Notes: generated by a model not told the origin, from the sequence alone. A stretch of 64,000 bases of DNA from Prevotella nigrescens (GCF_031191185.1 NZ_CP133465.1:1732001-1796000), one strand, 5' to 3'; numbered from the stretch's first letter, positions 29,165 through 38,487 are shown. Numbers and translations: made by a program.

Positions 29165-30196
29165 ATGAGCAGTATGGACAAGAAAGATATGAGAATCGTT
29201 TTTATGGGTACACCAGAATTTGCCGTAGAGTCGTTGAAGGCTTTGGTAGAAGGCGGTTATAATGTTGTGGGAGTAGTAACACAACCCGATAAACCCGTAG
29301 GACGACATCAGGAAACACTCCAACCACCTGCTGTAAAGGTATATGCCGAATCGGTAGGATTACCAGTATTGCAACCTATTAAGATGAAAGACGCTGAGTT
29401 TTTAGAGCAGTTGCGTGCTTTGAATGCTGATTTGCAAGTGGTCGTAGCTTTTCGTATGCTTCCCGAAGTGGTATGGTCAATGCCACGTTTTGGTACATTT
29501 AATGTTCATGCAGCCTTATTGCCTCAATATCGTGGTGCAGCACCTATAAACTGGGCAGTGATAAATGGTGAAACCGAAACAGGGGTAACAACTTTCTTCC
29601 TCGATAAAGATATTGACACAGGGCGAATTATAAAGCGAAAGTATTTTCCTATTCCAGACAGCGCAAATGTAGAATATGTTTACGATGGACTGATGCGGTT
29701 AGGAGCAGAGTTGGCCATTGAAACGATAGACCTTCTGTGTGAAAAGGTTGCAGATGATTTTGATGCAGATAAAATCCTATCAGTGATGAACGAAATAACC
29801 GAAGCACAAGATGAATCATCAGACTTGCGCCATGCACCGAAAATATTTAAAGAAACTTGCGAAATAAATTGGCATCAGGAAGCAATTACAATTTATAATT
29901 TCGTTCGTGGACTTTCTCCTTATCCTGGAGCGTGGTCAAAGATGGTTTCATTAGACGATGCGGCTGCTCCAGCCACTAAAATGGTCTTGAAAATATTTGA
30001 AGTTGCTAAAACAGAGAAAGCTGTAATAGCTGAGCCGGGCACGTTTACAGTAGAAAATAAAAAAGTATATGTAAATACAAATGATTTTCTATTGGAATTG
30101 AAAGAATTGCAACTTTCAGGCAAAAAACGTATGGATAGTCGCTCTTTCTTGAATGGCTTTAAACAGGTGGAAGAGTATAGATTAGAGAAAGAATAA
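29165..30196 (+). CDS. fmt: Methionyl-tRNA formyltransferase
   Basis: 343 residues, about 20-30 longer than many homologues. It formylates initiator Met-tRNA. N-terminal IVFMGTPEFAVESL, NVHAALLPQYRGAAPINWA (active-site region with the conserved Asn and His; HAALLP where HxSLLP is usual) and a C-terminal domain with VRGLSPYPGAWSKM. Starts at 29165 or 29174 are both possible. An inverted-repeat element begins 25 bases after the stop. Confidence 0.97.
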   Translation: MSSMDKKDMRIVFMGTPEFAVESLKALVEGGYNVVGVVTQPDKPVGRHQETLQPPAVKVYAESVGLPVLQPIKMKDAEFLEQLRALNADLQVVVAFRMLPEVVWSMPRFGTFNVHAALLPQYRGAAPINWAVINGETETGVTTFFLDKDIDTGRIIKRKYFPIPDSANVEYVYDGLMRLGAELAIETIDLLCEKVADDFDADKILSVMNEITEAQDESSDLRHAPKIFKETCEINWHQEAITIYNFVRGLSPYPGAWSKMVSLDDAAAPATKMVLKIFEVAKTEKAVIAEPGTFTVENKKVYVNTNDFLLELKELQLSGKKRMDSRSFLNGFKQVEEYRLEKE

Positions 30197-30221
30197 TTAA
30201 ATGTGTTTTAATTGTAATTTT

Positions 30222-30367
30222 AATGTGAGTTCGATGAATTTATGGGTCGTTTCATCTTGCCTGAAACCGCTTTTGTACTCCATAAGTGAGTAACGTCTAT
30301 ACCCCACTCTCATGGGGTACAGACATTGCCTTGTTTACAAACAATTGCAATCCGTCGAACTCACGTT
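30222..30367. repeat. MITE-like element with 13-bp terminal inverted repeats
   Basis: AATGTGAGTTCGA (30222-30234) and TCGAACTCACGTT (30355-30367) are inverted with one mismatch and bracket a 146-bp non-coding segment. Inside is a hairpin, GTCTATACCCCA...TGGGGTACAGAC (30295-30324). A single-ended match, AACGTGAGTTCGG, lies at 26602-26614, and CCGAACTTACGTT is at 38735-38747. No transposase is present. Confidence 0.65.
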
Positions 30368-30404
30368 ATTTTTATAAAAGTATGTATTAATAAGAATTTT
30401 TTCG

Positions 30405-30412
30405 TAATTTTG
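30405..30412 (+). promoter_or_regulatory. -7 box of the CapD-like gene
   Basis: TAATTTTG, 48 bases before the ATG at 30461. Confidence 0.55.
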
Positions 30413-30460
30413 CATTATTATAAACTATAACAAAATAATTATTTGACAGATTAGTAAGGT

Positions 30461-32383
30461 ATGAAAATTATAGATAAGATCTTCGAGTGGTATTTTACAA
30501 AGAATGCTCTGCCGTATTGGGTAATATTGGCAATCGATATTTTTATTTGCTATGTGTCTGGAATACTTGTGTTTTGGTTCTACTACCATGGAGCTGTGGA
30601 CTTTTCTAATTTGTCTATACTTACGAAGACTATATTTGCTTATATGGTTTTCGCACTTGTGGGTTTTCGAGTTTTCAAGACTTATTCAGGTATAATACGT
30701 TATTCTTCTTTTGTAGACTTACAGCGTGTTGGCCTTGCCATGCTTTTATCGCTGTTCATAGCAGAAGTAATGCACTATGTAATGTATTCTTGGGACATTA
30801 AATTTGTGCGTTTTCAAGGTCGGCAAATTGCTGTCATGTATCTTGTCGCGACTATCGGAATGGTTGTTTTTCGTATTTTAGTGAAGGCTATCTATGATGC
30901 ATATTTAAGTCCAAACAGAAAAATTGAAACACTAATCTACGGTGTCAAGGAGGGTGGAATAGGGATAGCAAACAATATTTGTAACGATAGGAATACAAAA
31001 TTCCTGCTGAAAGGCTTTATATCCCACGACGATTTATATTTCGGAAAAACGTTGCTGGGTGAAAAGATATATACGATAAATAAGCAACTGGAAGAAGTTA
31101 TAAAGGAAAAAAACATAAAGGCAGTACTTGTCTCGCCTATTCAGGTTGATAAGTTCCGAGCTGATACAAGATTGCAAGACATGCTTATTAATGCCAATGT
31201 CAAGATATATCTGACCGAACATACAAAAGAATGGACGGGTGAAAACGATTTGGAGCACGTACAGTTCAAGGAAATAAATATTGAAGACCTATTGCCACGC
31301 GATGAAATAGTTGTAGATATGGACGCTATTGGTAACCTGCTGAATGGTAAGTGCATTATGATTACAGGCTCGGCAGGTTCCATTGGCTCGGAGATAGTAC
31401 GACAGATTTCTATTTATAAACCAGAAAAACTGATTCTTATTGACCAGGCAGAAACACCACAACACGATATCAGATTAATGATGCGCTTTGATTATCCTAA
31501 CATTAAGGTTGAAACCATTGTTGCGAACATAACCAATCTTGACAGAATGGAAAGCATTTTTAAACAGTATAAGCCCGAATACGTATTCCATGCAGCCGCT
31601 TATAAGCATGTTCCGATGATGGAAAATAATCCTTCGGAAAGTATCCAGAACAATGTCTGGGGAACGAAAGTCATTGCAGATTTAAGCGTAAAGTATGGCG
31701 TGAAGAAGTTCGTAATGGTTTCTACCGACAAGGCCGTAAACCCAACAAACGTCATGGGCTGTTCGAAGCGTATTTGCGAAATATATTGTCAGAGCTTAAA
31801 TAAAAAAATAAATCAGGATAGCAACAAAGAAAAGTCTACACAGTTTGTTATCACTCGTTTTGGCAATGTCTTAGGTTCAAATGGGTCAGTTATCCCATTA
31901 TTCGAGAAACAAATAAAAAGTGGTGGCCCTGTAACAGTGACCGATCCTAATATTATTCGTTTCTTTATGCTAATTCCAGAAGCATGTAAATTAGTGCTTG
32001 AGGCAGGAACACATGGGAAAGGTGGAGAAATATTTGTGTTTGATATGGGCAAACCTGTCAGAATAGCAGATTTAGCAAAACGAATGATAAAACTTTCTGG
32101 TGCAGAAAATGTTAAGATTGAATATACAGGTTTGCGTGCTGGTGAAAAGCTTTATGAGGAAGTATTAAGTACAACAGAGAACACACAACCTAGCTTCCAC
32201 GAGAAAATCCGTATTGCAAAAGTCTGCGAATACGATTATAACGAGGTTTCTAAACAAATAGAAAATCTTATTGCACTAAGTCATACGTACAATGATATGG
32301 CGATAGTAGGGAAAATGAAAGAGATTGTGCCTGAATACATAAGCAACAATAGTAAATATTCTGTTTTGGATAAGACCAATTAA
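30461..32383 (+). CDS. CapD/FlaA1-type nucleotide-sugar 4,6-dehydratase/epimerase, membrane bound
   Basis: 640 residues. Four N-terminal membrane spans (about 15-140), then a degenerate CoA-binding-like fold (about 145-270), then a full short-chain dehydrogenase domain with the NAD motif TGSAGSIGSEI and the catalytic region VSTDKAVNPTNVMGCSKR, where the usual YxxxK Tyr is Met as in other CapD/WbpM-type enzymes. It probably converts UDP-GlcNAc to a 4-keto-6-deoxy sugar for capsule or O-antigen. It is transcribed alone, away from gmd and manC at 39-41 kb and from any glycosyltransferase genes. Confidence 0.95.
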   Translation: MKIIDKIFEWYFTKNALPYWVILAIDIFICYVSGILVFWFYYHGAVDFSNLSILTKTIFAYMVFALVGFRVFKTYSGIIRYSSFVDLQRVGLAMLLSLFIAEVMHYVMYSWDIKFVRFQGRQIAVMYLVATIGMVVFRILVKAIYDAYLSPNRKIETLIYGVKEGGIGIANNICNDRNTKFLLKGFISHDDLYFGKTLLGEKIYTINKQLEEVIKEKNIKAVLVSPIQVDKFRADTRLQDMLINANVKIYLTEHTKEWTGENDLEHVQFKEINIEDLLPRDEIVVDMDAIGNLLNGKCIMITGSAGSIGSEIVRQISIYKPEKLILIDQAETPQHDIRLMMRFDYPNIKVETIVANITNLDRMESIFKQYKPEYVFHAAAYKHVPMMENNPSESIQNNVWGTKVIADLSVKYGVKKFVMVSTDKAVNPTNVMGCSKRICEIYCQSLNKKINQDSNKEKSTQFVITRFGNVLGSNGSVIPLFEKQIKSGGPVTVTDPNIIRFFMLIPEACKLVLEAGTHGKGGEIFVFDMGKPVRIADLAKRMIKLSGAENVKIEYTGLRAGEKLYEEVLSTTENTQPSFHEKIRIAKVCEYDYNEVSKQIENLIALSHTYNDMAIVGKMKEIVPEYISNNSKYSVLDKTN

Positions 32384-32443
32384 TGGAGATAAATCTTCTC
32401 TAAAATTATAATAACGAATTAAAAAATTGTAATTATAAGACTT

Positions 32444-32484
32444 AAAATTGTAATTACAAAATAAAAATTTATAATTACAATTTT
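32444..32484 (+). terminator. AT-rich inverted repeat after the CapD-like gene
   Basis: AAAATTGTAATTA (32444-32456) and TAATTACAATTTT (32472-32484) form a 13-bp stem. A third partial copy (AAAAATTGTAATTA) lies at 32422-32435. Its low GC makes it a weak terminator. Confidence 0.5.
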
Positions 32485-32617
32485 ATGGAATCTCATTTTA
32501 TGACAGGAAGAGCCCAATATATTAGCTCTCTATCACATTTCCGTTCTACAAATTTCCCCTTGCATTTTCTGAAAACAAAATCTCTATCTATCTGATCTAT
32601 TAATGATTATACAAGTC

Positions 32618-32881
32618 CTAATCGGATAATTTCTTCCATATCCATAACACAGATATAGAACCAAGTACGCAAAATATGAAATTTGTGAGATAACCCTTAC
32701 CAAATAAATCAATATCTAATAGGTTGCTAATGAAAGCACCTGCATAACTACCAACTATTCCGATAAAAAGATTCATGCAACAACCTTTTCCTTCACCACT
32801 CATTATACGATTTGCAATGTAGCCAATAAGAATTCCCGTTAATATTGGCCACGTTGTAAAATCGGCTATATGCTCAAACAT
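32618..32881 (-). CDS. GlsB/YeaQ/YmgE-family small membrane protein
   Basis: 87 residues with three hydrophobic helices (WPILTGILIGYIAN, LFIGIVGSYAGAFI, TNFIFCVLGSISVLWIW) and the glycine-rich pattern of the transglycosylase-associated/YeaQ family. Members are stress-induced inner-membrane proteins of unknown biochemistry. Unusually, it contains a Cys-Cys pair (GKGCCMN). Not in an obvious operon. Confidence 0.85.
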   Translation of the reverse strand: MFEHIADFTTWPILTGILIGYIANRIMSGEGKGCCMNLFIGIVGSYAGAFISNLLDIDLFGKGYLTNFIFCVLGSISVLWIWKKLSD

Positions 32882-32921
32882 AAGAATATAAACTTAAATG
32901 TCGTTTCGAGTTTTCATCTGC

Positions 32922-33122
32922 TTATTTCAATTCTTTCCCTACACTATTTTCTATTCTGAGATACTTTAAACTGACTGGATCGAAAGTGATAAGATTCATC
33001 TTCTCCACATCAGGCTTGCCATTATCATCGTATGTACCAATAATTAACACTGGCTGTGGAAGAAAGCACGCTTTTTTGCTAAAACTTTTCATATCTTTCC
33101 TATTAATCTTTATGTTAGTCAA
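32922..33122 (-). pseudogene. Internally deleted flavin-reductase/flavoredoxin remnant
   Basis: 66 codons, against about 190 in the family. The first part (FLPQPVLIIGTYDDNGKPD) matches the N-terminus of flavoredoxin-like flavin reductases. The remainder (KMNLITFDPVSLKYL...SVGKELK) matches their C-terminus. The about 120-residue middle, which holds most of the FMN site, is missing while the frame is kept. The join falls in GKPD, a motif that could occur in both halves, suggesting deletion between short repeats. Almost certainly non-functional as a reductase. Confidence 0.7.
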
Positions 33123-33356
33123 TTATCCCTATTATAATAAACTATGATGCAGTACCACCATCATGATTGAGCTTCTATTTGCATTCCCCTATATTCATTT
33201 CTTAGTAACTCTTATATTTATTCGTATATAAGGGTCATGCTGACTTTCCATCGCAAAATTAGATAATTTAAAATATATTTCCAAACTTATCTGTATTTTT
33301 TCGAGTTAAATATTTTTCCATCTATATTCGGCAATAGAAACTATCTGCAAATTAGC

Positions 33357-33448
33357 ATAAAAAAGAAATGCCCAACGCTTCGCAGCGACGGGCACTCAAC
33401 CTCAATAGGTATTAGTCATTTAAGGTAAAAAGATTGTATTCAGGATAA
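33357..33448 (-). ncRNA. Candidate small RNA with own promoter and intrinsic terminator
   Basis: On the minus strand a complete promoter (33455-33486) is followed after about 80 bases by a GC-rich hairpin (33369-33394: TGCCC/GGGCA and CGCT/AGCG) and a run reading TTTCTTTTTT. The predicted transcript is about 90 nt, with no ORF of note and no gene behind it. The next minus-strand gene starts 230 bases further on. The ends are estimates: the start is taken about 7 bases past the -7 box. It does not look like 4.5S, 6S or tmRNA. The rest of the 33123-33661 spacer shows only the glnS promoter. Confidence 0.6.
33369..33394 (-). terminator. Intrinsic terminator of the candidate small RNA
   Basis: The stem is GC-rich with a small internal loop (AA opposite AC) and a four-base cap, followed on the minus strand by TTTCTTTTTT. 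Confidence 0.75.
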
Positions 33449-33454
33449 CGTGTG

Positions 33455-33486
33455 CAAAGATATATTAAATTCTATTACCATCCAAA
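33455..33486 (-). promoter_or_regulatory. Promoter of the candidate small RNA
   Basis: Minus strand: TTTG (33486-33483), 20 bases, TATCTTTG (33462-33455). Both boxes and their spacing fit the Bacteroidetes consensus. Confidence 0.75.
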
Positions 33487-33633
33487 TTTTTCTTTAATTA
33501 TTTTTCAAAAATATACAATATTAGCATAAAAGCACTTCAAGACGATTAAAAACAAGTCCTTAATACCAAACGATACTACAAGAGATATAGATTATTAGTA
33601 AGGAAAACATATTTATAGAAAGAAAAAAATAAC

Positions 33634-33641
33634 TACCTTTG
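33634..33641 (+). promoter_or_regulatory. -7 box of glnS
   Basis: TACCTTTG (TAnnTTTG), 20 bases before the ATG at 33662. Confidence 0.6.
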
Positions 33642-33661
33642 CAGAAGAAAAATTATAGCTT

Positions 33662-35383
33662 ATGGACACAATAGAAAGTAACACCAATGAAGAGAAACGT
33701 AGTTTGAGTTTTGTAGAACAAATAGTTGAAGAAGATATTGCCGAAGGAAAGAATGGCGGACGCATCCAAACTCGTTTTCCACCAGAACCAAATGGATACT
33801 TGCATATAGGACATGCGAAAGCTATTTGCATGGACTTTGGTGTGGCAGAGAAATATAATGGTGTTTGTAATCTACGCTTTGATGATACAAACCCATCAAA
33901 AGAAAACAACGAATATGTCGAGAATATTCTCAACGATATTAGCTGGTTAGGTTTTAAATGGGGGAACATTTACTACGCAAGCGACTATTTCGAAAGACTT
34001 TGGGATTTCGCTATATGGCTAATTAAGAAAGGACTGGCATACGTTGATGAACAGAGCTCGGAAGAAATAGCTGCACAAAAAGGAACACCAACCGAACCAG
34101 GTATACTATCGCCATACAGAGATCGCCCTATAGAAGAGAGCCTCGCTCTTTTTGAAAAGATGAATACGCCCGAAGTAGCTGAAGGAAGTATGGTGCTGCG
34201 TGCAAAATTGGATATGGAAAACCCCAATATGCACTTCCGCGACCCTATCATATACCGTATTATACATACACCACACCACCGTACAGGTACAAAATGGAAC
34301 TGTTATCCTATGTACGATTTTGCACACGGACAGAGCGATTACTTTGAAGGAGTTACGCATTCTATCTGTACATTGGAGTTTGTTCCTCACCGTCCACTCT
34401 ACGATAAATTTATAGATCTGCTGAAAGAATCAGACAACACTGCCGACGTGCTGAACGATAACCGCCCACGACAGATTGAGTTCAACCGTCTGAACCTAAC
34501 CTACACCGTGATGTCGAAACGAAAACTACATACACTTGTAGATGAAAAACTTGTAAATGGTTGGGACGATCCTCGTATGCCTACACTCTGTGGCATGCGC
34601 CGTCGTGGCTATTCACCGGAATCTATCCGCGCTTTTATCGACTCTATCGGCTACACGAAGTTCGATGCTCTGAACGATATGGCATTGCTCGAAGCTGCCG
34701 TACGCAACGATTTGAACAAGAAAGCAACACGAGTCAGCGCCGTGCTCGACCCTGTGAAGTTGGTGATAACCAACTACCCTGAAGGTCAGACCGAGGAAAT
34801 GGAAAGCATCAATAACCCCGAAAACGAGGTGGAAGGCGTACACACGATTACCTTCTCCAAGCATTTGTGGATAGAACGTGCCGACTTCATGGAGGACGCA
34901 CCGAAGAAGTTCTTCCGCATGACACCAGGCAAAGAAGTGCGTCTGAAGAGTGCATACATTGTCAAATGTACAGACTGCACAAAGGACGAGCAGGGAAACA
35001 TCGTGGAAATACAGGCAGAATACGACCCAACAAGCAAGAGCGGAATGGAAGGGGCTAACCGTAAAGTGAAAGGAACGCTGCACTGGGTGAGTGCAGAACA
35101 CTGCCTAAAGGCGGAAGTTCGCGAATACGACAGACTTTTCAACGTAGAAAATCCATCTGCCGAAGAATGTGATTTTAGAGAACTCCTGAATCCAGATAGT
35201 TTTAAAATCCACAATAATTGCTATGTTGAGAAATTTCTTTTGGAAAAGAAACCAGGTGATTATTTGCAATTCCAACGTACAGGATATTTTATGCTTGACC
35301 CTGATTCTACTTCTGAAAAACTTATTTTCAATAAAACAGTGGGACTGAAAGATGCATGGGCAAAAGCTCAGAAAAAAGGATAA
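33662..35383 (+). CDS. glnS: Glutamine--tRNA ligase
   Basis: 573 residues, normal length. Class I synthetase with RFPPEPNGYLHIGHAKA (HIGH at 48-51), FDDTNP, and the KMSKS-type loop MSKRK at 284-288, followed by C-terminal anticodon-binding beta barrels. It charges tRNA-Gln directly, so this organism need not rely on the GatCAB route for glutamine. A TPR gene starts 6 bases after its stop and is probably co-transcribed. Confidence 0.98.
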   Translation: MDTIESNTNEEKRSLSFVEQIVEEDIAEGKNGGRIQTRFPPEPNGYLHIGHAKAICMDFGVAEKYNGVCNLRFDDTNPSKENNEYVENILNDISWLGFKWGNIYYASDYFERLWDFAIWLIKKGLAYVDEQSSEEIAAQKGTPTEPGILSPYRDRPIEESLALFEKMNTPEVAEGSMVLRAKLDMENPNMHFRDPIIYRIIHTPHHRTGTKWNCYPMYDFAHGQSDYFEGVTHSICTLEFVPHRPLYDKFIDLLKESDNTADVLNDNRPRQIEFNRLNLTYTVMSKRKLHTLVDEKLVNGWDDPRMPTLCGMRRRGYSPESIRAFIDSIGYTKFDALNDMALLEAAVRNDLNKKATRVSAVLDPVKLVITNYPEGQTEEMESINNPENEVEGVHTITFSKHLWIERADFMEDAPKKFFRMTPGKEVRLKSAYIVKCTDCTKDEQGNIVEIQAEYDPTSKSGMEGANRKVKGTLHWVSAEHCLKAEVREYDRLFNVENPSAEECDFRELLNPDSFKIHNNCYVEKFLLEKKPGDYLQFQRTGYFMLDPDSTSEKLIFNKTVGLKDAWAKAQKKG

Positions 35384-35389
35384 ATAGTA

Positions 35390-36619
35390 TTGGACGAATA
35401 TTTTAAAAGCAATAGATTCAAGCATATTCTTCATGAATACGAAGAACTATGTAAAGAGAATGCCGAAAGTTTCCTCGACTCAGAGGAACTTGCTGATATT
35501 GCTGAATATTACCATATAATAGGTAAGGAAGAAGAAGCAAAGGCAGCAGCAACATATGCGGTAAATATTTTTCCGGGTGCTACTGCCCCTCTTTGCTTTC
35601 TGGCACGCACTGCACTGTTTGTAGACAAAGACCCTGTAAAGGCTGAACTGCTGGCAGAGGAAATTATAGACAAGACGGATTTGGACTATTATTACCTGAT
35701 TGCAGAGATAATGATGGTGCTGAACAAATATGAAGAAGCCAACAAGTATCTTTCGGAACACTTCGACGATATTGCAGCAGACGAACAACAGGACTATATT
35801 TTCGATGTTGCTTCGCTCCTTTGCGACTACGGTTTAGCAGAACTTGCGCAAAAATGGCTAAACCAATATAAAGATACAGAAACGAAAGACTACAAGGAAC
35901 TAAAGGCAAAGATACTTTTATGGTTGGGGAAAAGCAACGAAAGCGAAGATATGTTGAACGAACTTATCGACAGCAATCCCTACTCTACTACTTATTGGAA
36001 CGAATTGGCAGAGTGCCATTTCCTTCGTGGCGAATACAACAAATCTATCACAGCGAGCGAATATTCCTTGGCTATCAATCCCGAAGACGAAGACGCACTC
36101 TCAAACAAAGCCAATGCTTTATACAGCATCGGCAACAACGATGAAGCAATAAACTATTACAAACGCTTTCAGAAAGTTATTGCCGAAGCAAGAAAAAACT
36201 CCGTAAATATCACGATTGCAGATGTTTATTTAAGCCAAAAGAAGGTAGACAAGGCATTTAAATACTTCAAAAAAGCAATTGAGAACTCAGAAGCAAAGGA
36301 GGAAACATACATACAAATGGCTATTTCGCTGATGGCTAACGGCTATATGAGCGATGCCTACAGGCTGTTTTCTGCTAATTTACAAAGAGTTTCGGAAGTC
36401 TGGGACATAGGCTATGCGTACTATGCCCGATGCTGCTACGAACTTGGATTGATGGACGAATATGACAGAATTTTGGGCATTGCCATCAAGAAAAACTTGG
36501 TAGAAACAAAAAATTTACTGGCTGATTTATATCCTGAAGACAGCAAGCCAGAGACATATCCACTGCTTACTCCTACACCGAGAAAGGGAAAAGCAGACAA
36601 CAACACGCTACCATTTTAA
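35390..36619 (+). CDS. Tetratricopeptide-repeat protein
   Basis: 409 residues from a TTG at 35390, since no ATG occurs in frame near the start and stops lie just upstream. No signal peptide, so probably cytoplasmic. Several TPR units are visible (about 60-330), such as AECHFLRGEYNKSITASEYSLAINP and ANALYSIGNNDEAINYYKRF. Such proteins are protein-interaction scaffolds. It is 6 bases after glnS and 29 bases before the sigma factor gene. No specific partner can be named. Confidence 0.85.
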   Translation: MDEYFKSNRFKHILHEYEELCKENAESFLDSEELADIAEYYHIIGKEEEAKAAATYAVNIFPGATAPLCFLARTALFVDKDPVKAELLAEEIIDKTDLDYYYLIAEIMMVLNKYEEANKYLSEHFDDIAADEQQDYIFDVASLLCDYGLAELAQKWLNQYKDTETKDYKELKAKILLWLGKSNESEDMLNELIDSNPYSTTYWNELAECHFLRGEYNKSITASEYSLAINPEDEDALSNKANALYSIGNNDEAINYYKRFQKVIAEARKNSVNITIADVYLSQKKVDKAFKYFKKAIENSEAKEETYIQMAISLMANGYMSDAYRLFSANLQRVSEVWDIGYAYYARCCYELGLMDEYDRILGIAIKKNLVETKNLLADLYPEDSKPETYPLLTPTPRKGKADNNTLPF

Positions 36620-36648
36620 GAATAGAATAACACAAAACATTAGATATT

Positions 36649-37338
36649 ATGGCTACAAACAGTAAATACATGGAAGAAATTGCCAATCAGCAACTGCTTA
36701 CCGATGCTGAAGAACGCGAACTTGCAGCCAAGATTAAGATTGGAGATGCAAAGGCTTTGGAGAAACTAACGAAGGCTAACCTGAAGTTTGTTGTATCGTT
36801 GGCACACCAATACAGAAACCGTGGGCTTGGCGAAGACGACCTGATAAGCGAAGGGAACATTGGTATGATGCACGCAGCACAGAAGTTCGACGGCACAAAA
36901 GGTACACGATTCGTCAAGTTTGCTGCTACCTACATACGCAAGGCAATGGAAGAAGCCATAAGAGAACAGCTCGATACCTATAAAGTACAGAATGCTGGAG
37001 AGGATAAACAACGCACTCGCAAAGCCCACACGCTATCTATCGACCAGCCCGTACCTGTTGGCAGCAACGGCAACTTCACCTTGCAAAGTGTCTTGGAAAA
37101 CAAGAACTCGCCACAAGCTGACGAGCATTTAACACGCCAGATTATTGCTGCTGAAATTGCAAAAGGTATGGACGCACTTGACGAAAGGCAGCAGAAGGTC
37201 ATCACGCTTATCTACGGACTGCAGAATGGCGAACGTTATACTATGGAAGAGATAGCCAAAGAAATGGGAATAAAGCGTGAACGTGTGCGCCAAATACGAA
37301 ACAAGGCGTTGCGCAAACTACAAAAACGATTGAAATAA
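36649..37338 (+). CDS. Short sigma-70 family RNA polymerase sigma factor (non-primary)
   Basis: 229 residues with regions 2, 3 and 4 but no region 1.1; the primary RpoD in this phylum is about 290. Region 2 reads LTKANLKFVVSLAHQYRNRGLGEDDLISEGNIGM and TRFVKFAATYIRKAMEEAIREQ, versus the AVWWIRQ of the primary factor. Region 4 is MDALDERQQKVITLIYGL...MEEIAKEMGIKRERVRQIRNKALRKLQ. The changed region 2.3-2.4 suggests altered -7 recognition. It follows the TPR gene and is convergent with the phytase-like gene (19-base gap). Confidence 0.9.
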   Translation: MATNSKYMEEIANQQLLTDAEERELAAKIKIGDAKALEKLTKANLKFVVSLAHQYRNRGLGEDDLISEGNIGMMHAAQKFDGTKGTRFVKFAATYIRKAMEEAIREQLDTYKVQNAGEDKQRTRKAHTLSIDQPVPVGSNGNFTLQSVLENKNSPQADEHLTRQIIAAEIAKGMDALDERQQKVITLIYGLQNGERYTMEEIAKEMGIKRERVRQIRNKALRKLQKRLK

Positions 37339-37357
37339 AGGTATCGTTCGGAAAGCC

Positions 37358-38380
37358 TTAGTAGCGGAAAACGATTGTGCGAAACCAATCGCGCAGTATG
37401 CCGCCATACTGATTTTGACTGTCGGCACACAAGATTAGAACTTGCGAACCATCGTTCAGCTTAGGTCCAAGGCACATTCCTTCGTAGTTGGCGAAGTCTT
37501 GATGAAACAAGGTTAATGATGTTTTCCATTCCGCAAGTAAGTGTTTCACCATGTAAGGACTTGCGTCCGTGAGCGGTTTGTCGTTGTCTATTTGCTGCGA
37601 AGTGTTGGTATCGACACTATAAAGTTTGTTTTTAACAAACGAACCGAACTTTTTTGGCGCAACATAAAGTTCTCTTTCCAAAACAAGAAGTATGCCATTG
37701 TCTAATGCAGCCATATCGGCTACCCCCATAGCATAGTTTTGCGCAGGTTTATTTACGGTGCCTTTGTCCATCTTGTAAGCATATTGCGCTATGGGTTGCA
37801 GGTTTTCATCAAAGGCTTGAAGACGCAAACGGTTTTCCAACAATTGCATAGGTGCTGCCTGTTTCCCATCGGTTTCCAATGTAGATTCGGTAGTAGTCCA
37901 AAACAAATGTGTAGCAGCATTGTAGGTTAAGGACTCTAAACCATAGACATTTGAAGCAGAGCGAAGGTTGGACGGTACAAGCAATTGCTTGCCAGTAAGT
38001 TTGCCAAACAAGCTGTATTCGCAAATACTATTATCAGCTTCACGCGCTATGAATATGCTGTGTCTATCTGAATGGAAGGCAATACCTTCTTCATCGGCAT
38101 TTGGTGCAGACGAACCAAAGAAACCATTAGACGTCACTCGCTTAATATCACCGGTGTTTAAGTCTATATCCAATGTAAAAATATAAAAGCCACTGTGCTC
38201 TGTTTTATCGGAAACAACTGCATAACGGTTGCCCCCTAACCACGTTATTCCACTATAATTGCCTTTCGGAACCGTTTCCTTAAAATGGTGCTGTTCATTC
38301 AAAGCTACCAGTTTAGGATAGTTTTGCGCAAGAGTTGATAGGGAAATAAGCGCAAAGAATAAAGTGAGAAACAATTTCAT
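37358..38380 (-). CDS. Phytase-like (esterase-like activity) secreted protein
   Basis: 340 residues from the ATG at 38380 (MKLFLTLFFALISLSTLAQ, signal peptide). The frame extends upstream, but those codons lie before the signal peptide. The rest looks like the PF13449 beta-propeller family (ITWLGGNRYAVVSDKT, PNADEEGIAFHSDRHSIFIARE, NYEGMCLGPKL and the final ILCADSQNQYG). The molecular function of the family is poorly known despite the name. Probably periplasmic or exported. Confidence 0.85.
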   Translation of the reverse strand: MKLFLTLFFALISLSTLAQNYPKLVALNEQHHFKETVPKGNYSGITWLGGNRYAVVSDKTEHSGFYIFTLDIDLNTGDIKRVTSNGFFGSSAPNADEEGIAFHSDRHSIFIAREADNSICEYSLFGKLTGKQLLVPSNLRSASNVYGLESLTYNAATHLFWTTTESTLETDGKQAAPMQLLENRLRLQAFDENLQPIAQYAYKMDKGTVNKPAQNYAMGVADMAALDNGILLVLERELYVAPKKFGSFVKNKLYSVDTNTSQQIDNDKPLTDASPYMVKHLLAEWKTSLTLFHQDFANYEGMCLGPKLNDGSQVLILCADSQNQYGGILRDWFRTIVFRY

Positions 38381-38487
38381 TGAATTTCTATTTAATTTCT
38401 TAAGCAAGCAGTGTATAACTATAATACATTGTTCTACGAGTGAAAAGAAGGTAAGAAAGGTGTAAATATTTTTCAAAAGCATAATTA

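Noticed and set aside
32622..32634. Partial match to the toxin-promoter repeat (TCCTAATCGGATA in inverse)
   Set aside because: Only about 10 bases match, and they form the last codons of the YeaQ-like gene, so chance similarity is the better explanation.
33123..33661. Possible protein genes in the spacer before glnS
   Set aside because: Only short AT-rich frames without start signals; the candidate small RNA and the glnS promoter explain the visible signals.
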